64,000 nucleotides of DNA from Nematopogon swammerdamellus (lineage: Eukaryota > Arthropoda > Insecta > Lepidoptera > Adelidae), in the NCBI GenBank assembly GCA_946902875.1, contig OX336342.1, positions 9,851,523 through 9,915,522 on the forward strand. Reading direction: 5' to 3'. The translations under genes and the position numbers were made by a program. The notes under the pieces are model-generated. The model had not been told where the DNA came from. It worked only from the letters and a program-made list of their open reading frames with translations, and did not search any database. Of the stretch, positions 35,401 through 50,400 are shown in pieces (position 1 is the first letter of the stretch; every line of letters starts with the position of its first letter).

Positions 35401-38400
35401 CCCTTCGCCCCTTGACATCCTCCGCCGCGCCCGCACCCTTTTTTCAGGAAACCCGGCAACTGGGCGCTGATGAAATAAGTGAAAATATTAATGGTAACTG
35501 CTTTGTCAAGTTGGCTTGAGTAATTTTTAGGGTTCCGTAACCAACGACGCTGGCAGTCACCCTTATAAAATCGGTCAGGTGTATGTTCGTTCGTCCGTCC
35601 TTCCATCTGTCTGTCACAGCCTGTAGCTTATAAACTCCTAAACTTCGAGCTACTTCTTCTGGAGACTTTGTATATGTAGGTAGGTATAATACCTATAACA
35701 TTCTCGGGTGTCGGTTGAATATTACATGGATGATTATTCTTTTTATATTGTATAAAAATTTATAATAAGGATTTCCATAATAATAAGGGATTCCAAAATA
35801 AAATGCTTAATAATAAAAAATTAAAAAATATTTCAGTAAGTACTCCATTTAGTGCTGACGGCATGAAAACTATTCGAAGTTTGTATTGTATTGTTATAGA
35901 GAAAATCGAATTCTTCTGAGCGTAGAAACGTCTCTCGGCAGCGGCGGCGCGGCGGCGGGGCGGCGCGGAGGCTGTGCAGGGCGCGGGGTGAACGGCAGCC
36001 GTACGGAGCACGAAGGAGCCGCGCCGCGCATGCACTCGTTATGCGTGCAAGAAGAGAATAGCTACGGAACCCTGCGTGTGAACAACTTTCGCACTCGAGT
36101 GCCAACAAATTTTCCTTGCAATTACCTGAGAGAAAATCAATGCCTGAGAGCTATTTTTTTTATGTCCAAAAAAAAGGGACATCGATAATTAGAAAAGTAA
36201 TGGGATACCGACACGTGGCCCAAACTCGTGTCGAGCGGCGTGACTGGTTAGGCCACGTGTAATGGATAGCTTTCGCTGATTGGCCAATATCATGATCGGT
36301 GATGCCTACAGAGGGTAGGCCCTCGGGCCTTTCGCCTTCTTTGACGTGGGTTCTTGATGTGGCGTTAAAAGTTTTGAGTAAACTGAGACTTAACGATTTT
36401 GGCTACGACACGTAAAGCTGATTGATGTAAATTGTAATAATCATCTCTGTGTTGAGATCGGTTCCTACGCAGATAGGAACCTTTGAAGAGTTTTTTTGAA
36501 GAAAAGCTTTTTCCTCTAACTAATTTGTTCCGACGCTTTTGATTTGCTCGCCGATTGTTCGTTATATAACTAAAATGTATTAAATATAGCTTAATAATTG
36601 AAACTGATTCGATTGGTACACAAATTGATGCAACTCTGATTAACTCAATTATCTATATTGTATGACTAAGAAGAATTTACAGAAAAAAAATTGTTTTATT
36701 TTTTCATTTTAATTAAAATACTAAATGTACGTCGCTTACAAATTAGCGCTGGTTTAATGTCGGAAATCTAGGTTCGATTCCTAGTCGCGGATGAATTTGT
36801 TATCTTTATTTTCATAATGAAACACAAAAGTTTCATAAATAATTTTAAAACGCCGTATTTCATCAGTTGGCGAAATGTGCGTTGGGGCTGCACGGGGTGG
36901 GCGACGGGGGCACGGGGAGGGACAACGCGAGGAATGCCGGCAGACTGCTGTCTCGCCCTCATCACCGCTTTCAACAATCGGGCGCTCGTTGGACCGCCTC
37001 CGCCGCCGCCACCGCCGCCGCCGCGCCGTCACCCGCAAGATAAATCTCCTGCTTGACCTGAGTTCGAGAGCCAAATAAATACCTATTACGACCTTCGCGC
37101 CGACAGGACCCGTGCCGGCCGGCGCGGTGGCCGCAGCACTGCGCTTCACATTAGATCGACACGTCCCTATGTCAACAGGAGAATCGCAGATCGACGTGCG
37201 TTTTGTCGATTCCTTACTTAGAGCATTAAGAACTTAGAGATGAATGGGATACATGAATACAAAAGGCCCGGCCCACATAAACTAATATATTAGGTCCTTA
37301 TCTATGAAATTGGCGTTTTATATGGAAAAAATCAAACAATTTTTTTTTATGAAAAATATATATTTTTTTAATCGAAGTATTGGCCATTATTATCAATGCA
37401 CTTTTGCCATTTTACTGAAAGTTCATTGATCCCTCTGCTATAGAAATCCTGGGGATGGGAATCGATTAACTCTTTAAAGGCGTTTTTCACTGCCTCATGG
37501 GATTTGAAATTTTTCCCCGGTAAAAAGTTATTCAAATTTCGAAAAAAAATGGAGACCAGTTGGAACAAGGTCTGGTGAATATGGTGGGTGACGGAGAGTT
37601 TGCAGTCGTAACTCTTGTAGTTTTGAGACGGTCCATTGTGCGGTGTGTGGGCGAGCTTTGTCGTGAAGAAGGAGTGGACTAGAGCAATTGGCAAGTCTCG
37701 GTTGTTTGACATCCATCATTATTTTCAATTCTTCACAGTACATATCTGCAGTAATTATTGCGCCAGGTATCAAGAAGCTGTAATGAATAATGCCGGCACA
37801 GGTCCACCATACATTGACAAGCAACTTCTTTTGACTAAATTTGCGTTTGGGGCATTGTTTGGCTGCCTCCCCTGTGTCTAACCAGTGCGACGGACCCTTT
37901 CGCTTGTCTTACAGGATCCACTTTTCATCACAAGTGACAATCCGATTCAGAATCCCCTCATTTCTGTGCCCATTCAACAAGTTAAGACAAGCTTCGACGC
38001 GATTTTGTTGTTGTTGTTCAGTGAGTTCATACGGTACCCACTTTCCGAGCTTTTTTATCTTTCCAATTTGACGTAAATGAATCAGTATCGTTTTATCACT
38101 TACATTGAAGCCTGCTGCTAATTCCGACGTGGTTTATGGTGAATCTGCTTCAACTATGGCTTTCAATTCACCGTTATCGACTTTCGTCTCCGGTCGGCCA
38201 CGGGGCTCATCATTGAGATGAAAATTTCCCGGTACCTGATCCATACACGTCGATGATAGTGCGTGCCGTCTGTGCTGCGTTGGTGCCGCGACGGAATTCA
38301 TATTCGCAACGTCTTCAACGCGCAATTTCGATTTTTCCATGGTCACAGAACCAGCGATATAAAAAAAAAACCGAACGGCGGGAAAACAAACGAACAACTG

Positions 38401-41400
38401 ATTTTGAAAAAAGAATAATTTGCCTTTATAACAAAAAATATTTGTATTTGGAATTCGTACGCAAACAAAAGTTAGTCACGTTCAAAGTGGTCAGTTTGTA
38501 GAAACGCCAATTTCATAGGTAAGGACCTATTATATATATTTAAGATAACTTTTAGACCAATTTTCATACATATTTATAAATAATTTATTACTTTATGACC
38601 TGGGTGTGATCTCATAGATAAATGTAAAATCTTTAGGATCGAAAAACAAATTAAGTACTTAGTTGTTGTTATATAGGTATGCAAGTAGTTGTTCTATAAT
38701 TTATTGCGCTCAAATGAAAATATTATTTTAATTTTTTTTATGGAAACTGGCACGGTTTGCTACATCATCTATAACATCCGTGATGTCAGCCCAAACACCT
38801 TGGTTAACTAGTTGCCATGTCAGCGCTTCCCTTTGGACATGCCGGCTATACTGAAAACATTAACTATTTACATAAACGTTTCGAGAGCAAAGGTGTTTGA
38901 TAAACATTTTCTACCAGAATGCTTTTGGGGTATGACAACCTGCTGAGTGGCGGAAAGAAATATACCTACATATTATGAGATAGGCACAGTAATATAAAAC
39001 AACGCGTATTACCTAGAAAAATCTCAAAAAATTATAATGATTATTATGATAATGATAATATGACAAATATCAAAATTAATATTTGTGATTTGCAACTTGT
39101 GGTTTGTAATATGAAAGAAAATCGATCTTGTGTTTGAACATCATGTTGTGACATCCAGCACGGCGTTCTCAACCCAGTCGGCTACAATTTGAACCTACCA
39201 CATAGTAAGCAGCAGGTGTAGGTATGCACGTAATTTGTTTCGTCAGAAAAAACTCATTGGTACACGCCGGCCGGATTAGAACCTCGGACCTCTCGCACTA
39301 GAAGCCGACTTCCAGACCACTCGGCCACCAGCCGCTTAAGTAAGTCGGAACATGGTGTGGTGTAGTTGAATGAGCCGGCGAGAACTGAGTAAGGAAATCG
39401 ATGGCTTCAATATTTATGAGCATTAGGATTGACAGTGTGCCGTAGAGAAGTCATAGTCATAGGACTTGAGTATTCCTGCGAAGAGGGTTATCGAGCCACT
39501 GCAAACGATGTCGAAAATCAGATATATTATGATCAAGCTTGCGCAAACAAAAGTTATATCGGATACACAAGTTGGGAAGACGATCGAGTTTGTTAAGTAA
39601 GTAGCTCTTCTTTAAGATCGAGGTAGAGTCAGGCCTCACGCACTCTATGTACTTGCGCGCGCTAACTACCTACCGCCCAGCGAGCCGCCGGCGGTCTAAT
39701 TCAGTGGAAATTCGTCAGCCGCGCGAAGCACACCTACACGCTCGCCCACGCTACTGCGCGCAGCTGCAAAGCAATAATCACTTTACACTCAATCGTTTAG
39801 GTACATTTTGGCACGCAGCGATTGGCGACGTGAAACAGTAGGCTATTAAAGCCGAAGGTATGGAACTTTTTCTATGGAGTAATTTATCTGTTATGAAGTA
39901 ACTATTAAGTAATCTGTGGTAGAGTTGCCGACCATGAAAGTGTCGACTCAACATAGGACGTGCACTCGCGGCCACTCCACTTTCAACAAATAGCCCACAC
40001 TACACTGAAGTGACGGGTATTGAGCGTTGGTGTTTTAACACTTTGAAAGTGTTGAACGCCTCTTGTGGCTCATAGAACTTAATAATATTAAAGTGGGGCT
40101 TTCGAAGAGCCAACCAATCATCATTTAATCTGATAACCGTAGTTTATGGACTTTATACCGTATAACTTAGATTTTTTTTCTGTTTTTGTTCAACAATATA
40201 GTGTGTTATGTAATGTACCACATAAGCCATGTTTTATAATATAACAAATTTTTCACTTTTCGACGTTCCAATAAAATAATAATAATTAAATTTTGTCAAC
40301 GTTTTGAATCATAATAAGTACTTAGGTATTTTTAATATTTTAGCTTAGGTACGCTTTTTTGTGTGTCATGCTCAGATACTCTGAGCAACGTCATCATCAT
40401 CATCATCGTCAGCCTGTATCGGTCCACTGCTGGACATAGGCCTCTCCCCAAGGCACGCCACCACACGCAATCTTCCGCTCTTCTCATCCATCCACTCCCG
40501 GCTACCTTTTTTAGGTCGTCTGTCCAATACTCTGAGCAATCGAAACAATAATTTATAAAATTTAGAATAATATGATGCGCTTGCTTACCGGTGATGTTGA
40601 GTACGATGCGCTCTCCGTGCGTTGCGACGATGCGCCACTCGCAGCGGTCCGGCTCGGGCGGGGGCGGCGGCGGTGCGTCGCCGGCGGGGGCGGGCGGCGG
40701 CGGCGGCGCGCCCCACCCCGGTGAGTTGAACCAGCCCGAGTTGCCGATCAACGTGCGGCCACATTCTGTTCATAATCAATTGGGAAAGGGGAACTTCACT
40801 TGGGAAAATAAAATAAAATTACTGTCGTCTTGGTGGCGTAGGTTTATTTGTTATAAATAAATATTAAATATAAAAAAGGAAAACTTATTCACACTCGTTA
40901 AAATAACGTCTACCTCCACTTATGAAAAAGCTATCAGGAACCGTTGACCTACATAGTTACTCTATTCAATGTACAACAGTCAACTTCACAAATAATCTGA
41001 TACCTAATCTGTCAAAAAAAACTAAATACCCACTCTACATATTTAAATATAAGACTCGCATAATATTTATAATATTCCCTCCGATCTCGCCCGGCCAGTA
41101 TTAAAATGCACGCATGCATGCATGTGCCTAATATCACTGAACCAGTGAGTACAGCGGAATAACATTACCAGATAACTTGCTCTCCGACGAAAACTCAAAG
41201 CTAATGCAATGCTAATATTATGCGCATTTAAATACCGGCTGGATGGAACGTGAATCCATTCGCGAACTAGCATCGTGGTTCTATTAAGAAAGGACAGCGG
41301 CACCGCTTTCAGCCAACATCAAAAGAAACCACTCCGAGAGCCGCCACTGCACGCCGCCCCCCACTCCCACTCGACAACCGCAAATTAATTAAACCGCTTT

Positions 41401-44400
41401 CACTTAAGGCGATACTACGATTAGAATTCCTTCACGAAATTATATAATCGATCACGGAAGAAGAAATCCATTGGCAACACAATTTTCGGTGGTACATACA
41501 TACATAGCGTCACGCCTGTTTCCCGGTGGGGTAGGCAGAGACAACGGATCTCCACGGTTTTCGGTGGTATTGATTATTTAATCTGTTAATAATAATTATA
41601 AAACATTTACAAATTTTAAACAGCACAATCTCACTTCATAATTTTTGCAAAATACTATACTTACTCACATAGGTATCCCATCATACCATTATCTTAAATA
41701 TTACAAAATAAATACTCTTCGATTCACTTACTAAAACTTTAAATGGATAACAAAATTGGCATAAAGTGAATGTTGGGGAGTACCTAGGGAGACGCGTCTC
41801 GACGACTCCCCATCTTCAGTCTCTAGGTCTATACCGTAATTAAAGAAATAGCTGGTAAAACATTTTCTGAACGTCTAATGGGGCGAATGAAATAATTTGA
41901 TGATTCTAATTATTAGAATCGAAAGTAAAAGTTAACTAAGATTCCTCAATTCTATTAACATAAAATGGTGAACGATCTCTTTACGTTCGTCCAGCAACCA
42001 CGAAAAAACCACTGTCCCGATTGCGCTCCAACTTTCTCTGCAGCACAATGTAGGTGTAGAGAAAAGCTATTATTATATATAAAACATTTGGTTTTTATTT
42101 TGCTCAGGTCAGGTGTATTGTAGGTGCTTAAAGAAATATTTTATAGGGAATATTATGAGGTCTGGTAACGCTGTCCGTCAAATTAACTTTTTACCCCTCT
42201 CAAGCTGACGTCGCGTCGTCGGCGCCCTACGCAATAAACTGCTAGAGTATGCCCCATGAGTATGCCAAGCAAATATGTTTAAAACGAAATATAGAAAAGT
42301 ATGAGAAAAGTCACACTCGGGTAAGACAACTAGTTGCTATTTTTCGTTTTGAAAATGTTGATCCTGTGTTTTGAAATTTTGATTTCCGGTTTTGTCTCAG
42401 CTGTAACATGCTGAGTCATTTGATGTGAAACAGCCAAAATTATTTTAATGGGAAAAGGTAAAAATGTAAAAGTAAGATAATATATTATACATAGATATAC
42501 ATATTAGATTTAATAAATACCTAATATGTTAATCCTGTCTGATAATTTTATTGTTGTTCGTTATTCCTTGCGTAATGTCTCTAGGTAATCTAAGCTAATA
42601 ATTAACGGACCGGCGAAAGGTTTTGCGTTTAGCTAGATATTGTCATATCACTGATCGTCACAAGAAATAAACCTAACCCTAATCGTGCTATCGGTTTTCC
42701 CAAGTCCGTTTAACTCTCGAGAAGTTGAGTGAGACGGTGAGATGCATAATCATCACTGACTGCTTGGATACGAACTACTTGTCGCACTATATGTCTGCCT
42801 CTCATCTGGCACTCGTTCATAATTTCGCTGGAATTGAGGGCTGCTCTTCCTCGGGTGGAGGAAGGCGTTATAATTGCGGTGGCCCTCACATCTGCTGAGA
42901 CTGACTACAGTTCATATTTTAATACATACAATAAAGTGCTAATTCAGCAGAAACCTTTCTGCAAAATTACAGAACAAAGTGACTCAATATTATTTTTAAC
43001 CTAAAATATTCGTCACCTTCACTATAAGTGTCAGCCCAGCACACCTTGGTGAACTAGGTGCCAAATCAGCGCTTCCGTTTGGTCGTGCTGGCTACACTGA
43101 ACTCGATGGAAAATCTGCACCATTAATTTTAGTTTAGTTTAGCTTTTCTTTTCTTTTGATGATTGTCTTTGTTTTTGTTATTTGTGTTTCCGTAACCGCA
43201 CAGTAGGTATGTTTCTGTTTTTGAAGTACTGCCACCTATAATACAGTATTCGGATTAGTTAAGGGGGGGACTTCGACTACTAGTACTATATTTAATAATG
43301 TAAAATATATTTAAGTCATTTATTTCCTTTATTTGTATTGTTTTTTTTTCTATTAAGTGTAGGTATTTAGTTTAATAACTTTTTATTTAAGACATAGTAT
43401 TAAGTATTTTTGTTATGTAGTAAAGATGACTAATGCATTTGATTAATGGTTTAATAAATAATTTTAATTTCACTTCATTTTCATTTTATTTAATTTCATA
43501 TACATAGCCGCTTCAAGAGACCTTTCTTTCAATACGGTCGTATGAGCTCGGACAGGTCAAACCCTACCATTCAATTCGGTGGCACCAATCCGGAAGGGTT
43601 GAACCCTAACACCTAGTAAGGGCAGAGAAGGAACCTTTTTTCGTGCAATTGGAAGGACTGCCTGAAGTCCTACGGCCACCTATACAAAGTTCGACCGCTC
43701 TCGACGTGCTTAACTTCGACGATCGAATACAGACGCGTAGCACCACCGAGATCTCAAGGCCCTGAGATTTGACCCTTTGAGATTTTTGGGCTTGAGGGTT
43801 TTTACTGATTCACATTTAACAAAAACGCGTTTTACAAAAGAATCGAATAATGGCAATTTGTTCTAATATTGTAAATGTTTAAAATCAAATCGAGTATTGA
43901 GACTACCTACACTTGTATGTACCGCTAGGTTGATTTGTCGAACTAATTGTGCTTCATCTATTATGAATATTAGATCTATTAGAACATTCGTGCTAATATA
44001 TGCTTCATCAATTAAAATAAAAAATTAAGAATTTTAAACAATAAATTGTATTGTAAAACTAATCCAGAATCATCGTGAGACGAAAAAAAAAACCACCGCT
44101 AAAAATTAAATACCGTCATATAGTATTTACCCGCGACAAAACTTGTAACTTCACATCTTCGGATTCAGGATTTTTCTAAAATGAAATTTTACATCATAAG
44201 ATGTCGATTATGTAGAGAAACCCCCTCCAAATTAAACCAACCAACCACCTCCCAGAACCAAATTAAATTACAAACGAACTGTTGTATGTAATTTTTGAAT
44301 CTCAACCACTAGGGCACGCTAGGGTAAGCGGATACAGTGAAAAAGCGGAAAGGACAGATCTTATCGCATCGAGCAATCGAAGAAAGTTGAATTCAGATCG

Positions 44401-47400
44401 AGATAAAGACTATCTTGTGATCAATCCAGAATTGAAAACTTAATTGAATTGAAATGGAAAACGAATGGCAGGGAGGACTGAGAAGGGCGGAAAGATGAAC
44501 TTTAAGATTAGAACTGAGCAGGAAAGTTCTTAGATTTTTCACATCACAACGTTGTTGAATCTATCAAGCAATAGACATTCAATAAGTATGACTCATTCTT
44601 ATTTCTGTTCTACAAGATATTTTTTTACACAAAATATTCTTGTTTGCCTGCATGGTACTTCTCCCACATCCTAAAGGTTCGTTAGAACAGAACGTCTCAC
44701 GGTATTAAGCTTACCTACTGTACCTAATTTGTATGAATTGGTGTTCAATAAAGAACAGAACAGACGAAACGGTTACACATATAATTTCTGGCTGCAAAAT
44801 TATAGTTCAACCTCATCATTCAATATTTAAGAGGAAATAATCATTTATTTAAATATGTTTACTGGTACCTAAGGAAGAAACACAAATTCGAAAATTCAGA
44901 CATGTTATGGTAGAAATCTCCACTCAGCGAACCACATGTAATTGAAAATGAAGAAGCCAAAATTATTTGGGAATTACCCGCTATCACCGACTACCCAGTG
45001 CCTAACAATAGACCTGACATAATATTTACAGATAAAATCAACAACAAAACATACCTCATTGCTGTCAGTGTTCCTTTCGATAACAAAATTACAAAAAGAG
45101 AAACTGAAAAATGTACTAAATATTATGTTTTCAAAATCTAAATACTTACTAAGTTTATGGAAAACAATGCCAAAATCATACCTATAATAATAGTTGGAAC
45201 TACAGAAGTTATAGCAAAAACCTTACAAGTAAGTACCTATAAACAATTATGTAGAAGCAGATATAAAAATACAAGTCTTGAATAATAAGTAAATTCTTCG
45301 TCTGGTCGTATTAGACTCTCAGCATCTTGTACTGGAATTACAATTAAGTCAATTACAAATAAGTCTGGAAACAGCAGACTGCAATACAAACTGCAAAAAA
45401 ATTGTAACAAAAGTGATGACTGGATACAACCTACAAGAAACTGTTAAGTAGGATATATCTATAACATCTATTACACATCTATCCCCTCTCCCGAGATGCA
45501 CTTGGGCGGGGACTGATGTAATTCCAGTGCAAGTTGCTGAGAGTCTAAATCGGCCAGACGAAGAATTTATTATATAAGAATATATAATAATAATAATACA
45601 CTTATGCCACTAAATGTGTGGCAAGGGCGTACTTATTGACTTAGGCAATTTCCTCAAGTCAACCCGGTGGACCTACGATTTTACATGGAATCGGAACCGT
45701 GGAGCAGTGGGTGAAGGTATGCATTAATATTTTTTTTTATCAGAAAAAACTAATTCTTCCTCATCCACGCCGGTTGGATTCGCACCTCGGACCTCTCGCA
45801 AGAGAAGCCGACGCCCAGACCACTAGGCCACCCGCCGGCGCCTTTAAAGGTACATACCTAATATTTAGAGTTGATCTATACACAAAAATTATGTTAAGAT
45901 TAAACACTTACTGGCACATTTGTAGAGTAGGTTCGTCTGTGCTATATCGCTCTCGCTCAGCCGTATGCGCTGCCCGATCTCTGGTCTCTTTCTGCCGTGC
46001 ACTTCCAGCGGCAGGATGGTGTCCAGATAGGTGCCCTTGCTGAAGGTGTTCCGCGCGTAGTGCATTATCGAGTCGTAGTCGTAGGTCTGTCCCAGCGAGT
46101 TCACCTCGTCCTCGGTTAGCTTGTTGAAGTTGTACTCTTGGCCTGGGGGGCGAGAAAACAATATTTACAAACAATGACATTTTCTGCGCTATTTTTCGAT
46201 TTACCTAACAATATTTGGTTTGAATACTCGTAAAAAGGATCTGTGAGTATCAGCGACATCAGTAGATATGGCGTTGTGTCGGCTACACTTCGTTACTCCT
46301 CCCGTCTTGCTCGCTATTTCGAGTAAACCGCATGTAATTTATAATTTTATATTGTTATGTTTTATGGAAACTGACACGGATGGCTACATCAGTGATGTCA
46401 GGACATAAGAACTTGGTGAACTAAATGTCATGTCAGCGCTTCCCTTCGTTAGTACCGGTTAATCTGAACTGGACGGAAAACACGTACTATTTAAATAGCC
46501 TTTTCAACAAACCGATTCGATTTCAGTGAGGTGGTGTCAATCCGGGCGGGTTAAAACCTACCACCTAACCTAGTACCCAAGGTAAGATGGGAAGGGACCT
46601 ACAGTACAGTTTTACGTGGAACGAACCACGGTGAGCGTCTAACGGTCGAGCGGTCACCCATCAAAGTACTGACCGCGTGCGTATGATCACGACCGACAGT
46701 TGACCGACCGCACCACTGAGCTACTGAGGCTAATACTGATTAAATTTACGATAATGATAAATATGCTTAGGTACTTAATAATATTCAACGTAATTATTCA
46801 TATCACACATCACAGTTTCACATTACATATATTTGCAGTCATGATAATCTTTAAAAAATAACGAACCACTTTGTCCTTACAATATTTACCAATGTATTTG
46901 TAAACTGTATGGCGTGGGAAAACAGTAACATAAGGTGCGAAAACGCAGAGTTGACTCGCTGGCCCTAAAAGGGTGTCATAATCCTACTTAGCGCTCTAAT
47001 CAGCTAATTCAGCAAAAACATCCGAATTTACCTTTATCCAACGATTTAGTCTCAACCTTCCGCACTCGGAGGCATTTCGCCAATAAAATATGTTCATAGC
47101 TCGAGATAGGCAGGTGAATAGGCGCTGCTGGTGTGTTGACCGGCCGGTGACGGCGGTGGCGGCGCAGCCGTATTTCCTACAGTAACGTAAGCGGCGGGTG
47201 GCCAAGTGGTTTGGGCATCGGCTTCTCATGCGGGAGGTCCGCGGTTCGAATCCGGTCGGCGTGTACCAATGAGTTTTTTCTGACGAAAAAATTTAAGTAA
47301 GTACATACCTACACCTGCTGCTTCACCGTTCGGAACCGGTGTAAAACTGTAGGTCCCTTCCCTTGCACCTTACTAGGTGGTAGGCTCAAATTGTAGCCGA

Positions 47401-50400
47401 CTGGGTTGGTACCACCGTACTGGATGTCAGATGGCCGCATAACAGCCTCGGTTGTGTTCTCCTCTAGTCCAGTATAGCCAGCAATCCAGGGAAGTCTCCG
47501 GTATGGCACCTACTTTATCGGAGGTGATATTGGCTGGTCGGAGCATGCGCTTTGGCTCCTCTGACTCAGCGACCCATACCGGATTACATAAAAAAAAGCC
47601 GTAAAAAAGAGGAGAAGATATGGACGAGGGTCGGGGTCTAGATCCAACGGAATAAAATGCAGATATCTTGTACCGGAGAGTTTTTACACCTGTTGGCAGA
47701 GCTTTATTACAATCTTGTTAGCTCACCTCGCAGGAGAGTACAGTTCACGGCAGAATATAATGCGTGTCGAGCTTTAGAAAGAGATAATCCGGTCGTAGAG
47801 CGTCGTCCCTGTCGCACAGAGAGGTGCGAGTTCGTGCGACAGGGACGACGCTATACAACCGTATAGTCTCTTTCTAAAGCTCGACACGCATTATTTGCTG
47901 CCGGGAACTGTACTTGAAGAGCTTAATTAACATACTTTTTTTCGACTGGATCCAGTCCTTTTGTTATGTTTTCTTCTTCTATGTCTATAATGTAATAAAT
48001 ATGTGTGTTTATAATATACTGAAGTGAACAATAAATATTTCTTGTTATTTATTTATGACTAGCTTTTGCCCGCGGCTTCGCTCGCGTGAAATTCGTATTT
48101 AAAAAGAAGAAAGTAAGTAAGCCCGCTACTGCACTTTATTTCGGCGCGCGGAACAATTCGGTTTGTATGAGAGCCACATCTTAGCGTAACCGGAAGTGAA
48201 TTTTATTTAGCCTATCCTATTTCCGGTATAGTTAAATGTGCTTGTACTAAGTTTCATCGAATTCGGATGATCGGTTTAAGAGTTATGGACGAACATACAT
48301 ACATACATACAGACAATATTTCTAAAAATCGTCAATTTCTTTTCAGTATCATAAATAGAGTCCACAAACGCTATATCTAATAAAACAAAGTAACTTACTC
48401 CATGACCATCCCTTACAGATTTATTATTATTAGTATTGATGATTGATTGATTGATATTGAAAGGACGAGGAAAATATTTTTAGTGGGGTTTTTTTACCAC
48501 GCGCCAGAAGTTCCAACTTTATTTACAATGTTGTGCTTGTGACATTTTTGCGATCCAGAAGATTCTGCCCGGGCACAACCGACCTTGCTCTTCTTGCCGC
48601 ATCCCGTCGCTACGCTACGCTTCTATCTAACTACAGCCTACAGTAGTTCGTAAGTAGGTACAAGACGATATAAGATACCTATATTTTGCAATATTAAGCC
48701 AACTTAACGATTTATCGGACACACTTGGCGAGTGACACAGCAAATTAGAATGTAGAACTGGACACGCGACATGTGCACCGCTATCACATTGTACTAAAAT
48801 GGTACGTAATAAAATTGTTGCTGTGTATAATAACCGGTAGGTGCCAGATATAACCGGTTGTTGCCGGGTACAAACGGGTGGAATCGGTAATCTCCAGACG
48901 GCGGCCGGCACACAATTAAACCTGGCAATTATCCGGAGGCGAAGTCCAGCGCCGCGGGGACTCTGAAGCTAGATTGCTTCCTCGTTCATTCCCCGAGGTG
49001 ACTTGGCGCGAACGTATGTTGGTGATATAACATCTAATGTGTTGAATAAATGTGTTAGTGTTTTGCATGATCAAACCTCAGGACAATAGAATAGGATAGT
49101 GATTTATTAAATTGCAGTTTAGTACATACATTATAATATATACATTAACACATAGCAACATTCAGGACAATGGAAAGGACGTAGGCGCAGCATATGGCCA
49201 CTTGCGAGTATCACAACGGCCGCTGATTTTAAGCCTAGCCTACACTAATAATCAAATTAAATCTAAAACAACTTTATACAAATTGAACTACAGTTAACAC
49301 TTTTACAGAACATTTTTTATTTACATTTTTACACAATTCACGCACAATTAATATTTCATGATTCATTCATTTTCCATGATACATATACTGTTAGAATTTT
49401 AAGGTGTTACATTATATAATAATAATAAAAAAAAAAATAAAAAAAATCATTACATAATCAGTAACATACACAGTCTTTCACAATACGATACATAATTTCG
49501 AAGAGAACAAAGAATTAGGACAAGAAGTAGATTGCTGACCAAAAAGTGCTTTACACTCCAAAATGTTTATGGTAAATTAAATTAAGTACCTAACTTAAAT
49601 ACCTATTAAGAGTGAAGGGAAGAATGAATTAAATCACGCGTGTTAGAAATATATTTACTCTATGAGGATTAGCGCTCTTTTGACAATTTGGCTTGTCAGT
49701 TTGTAACGGGCCAAACAAATATTAATTCCATAAAAAAGTTAAATTTCAAACATTTCAAGGCTGCATTAGAGGGAAAGACGGGTCAAAATTGTTTTCTTTT
49801 TGTTTTCTAAATCAACATTATTATCGGCAGTACCTAGGACGATCAAATGTTTTTGCCTAACCAAGGCTACATTGATTGTGTATTAATTGTTTAGCATCGT
49901 CACTTTTCTATGGGGCTAATTTGATCAATTAAAAGTTGTCTAAATTCTGAAAATATTTCATATTTAAAAATACTTCACAGAATTGGGCTTCAAAAAGCGT
50001 GTCGCTTTCGCGCTTGCCGCCCGGTGCAATCTTTGCGAAGGGACGGGGCACCGGACGCCAACCGGTCGGTTCCGTTAACATTATCCGGACCGAGCGTCCG
50101 GGCAACACTGGAAAATTCGAATCTTGCAGACTATCCACTCGTTTCATTGATAGAGTCAGGCACTTGTAAGGGCATTCATATCGCCACGCCGCCGTTAGAG
50201 GTATTTATTTATTTATTTATTTAAAAATACGTCGGTAACACCACATTACAAGGCATGACGATCCACGGTCCTTTTGGCATCGTAAAACATAATATGAGGA
50301 GGTGGCGAACAAAAGCGGACTTGTCCCACAAATTAGAATTATTTTGTATAGAAGCGGTTTTGAATGAAAATACTTCAGGGACGACATAGATATGAGCTTA

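Noticed and set aside
36745..36790. tRNA-like T arm CTAGGTTCGATTCCTAG
   Set aside because: No matching acceptor stem or D arm upstream, so no complete cloverleaf.
36781..37149. 122-codon arginine-rich frame in a GC-rich island
   Set aside because: Produced by CCGCCG repeats; no phase-compatible splice sites to neighbouring tolloid exons.
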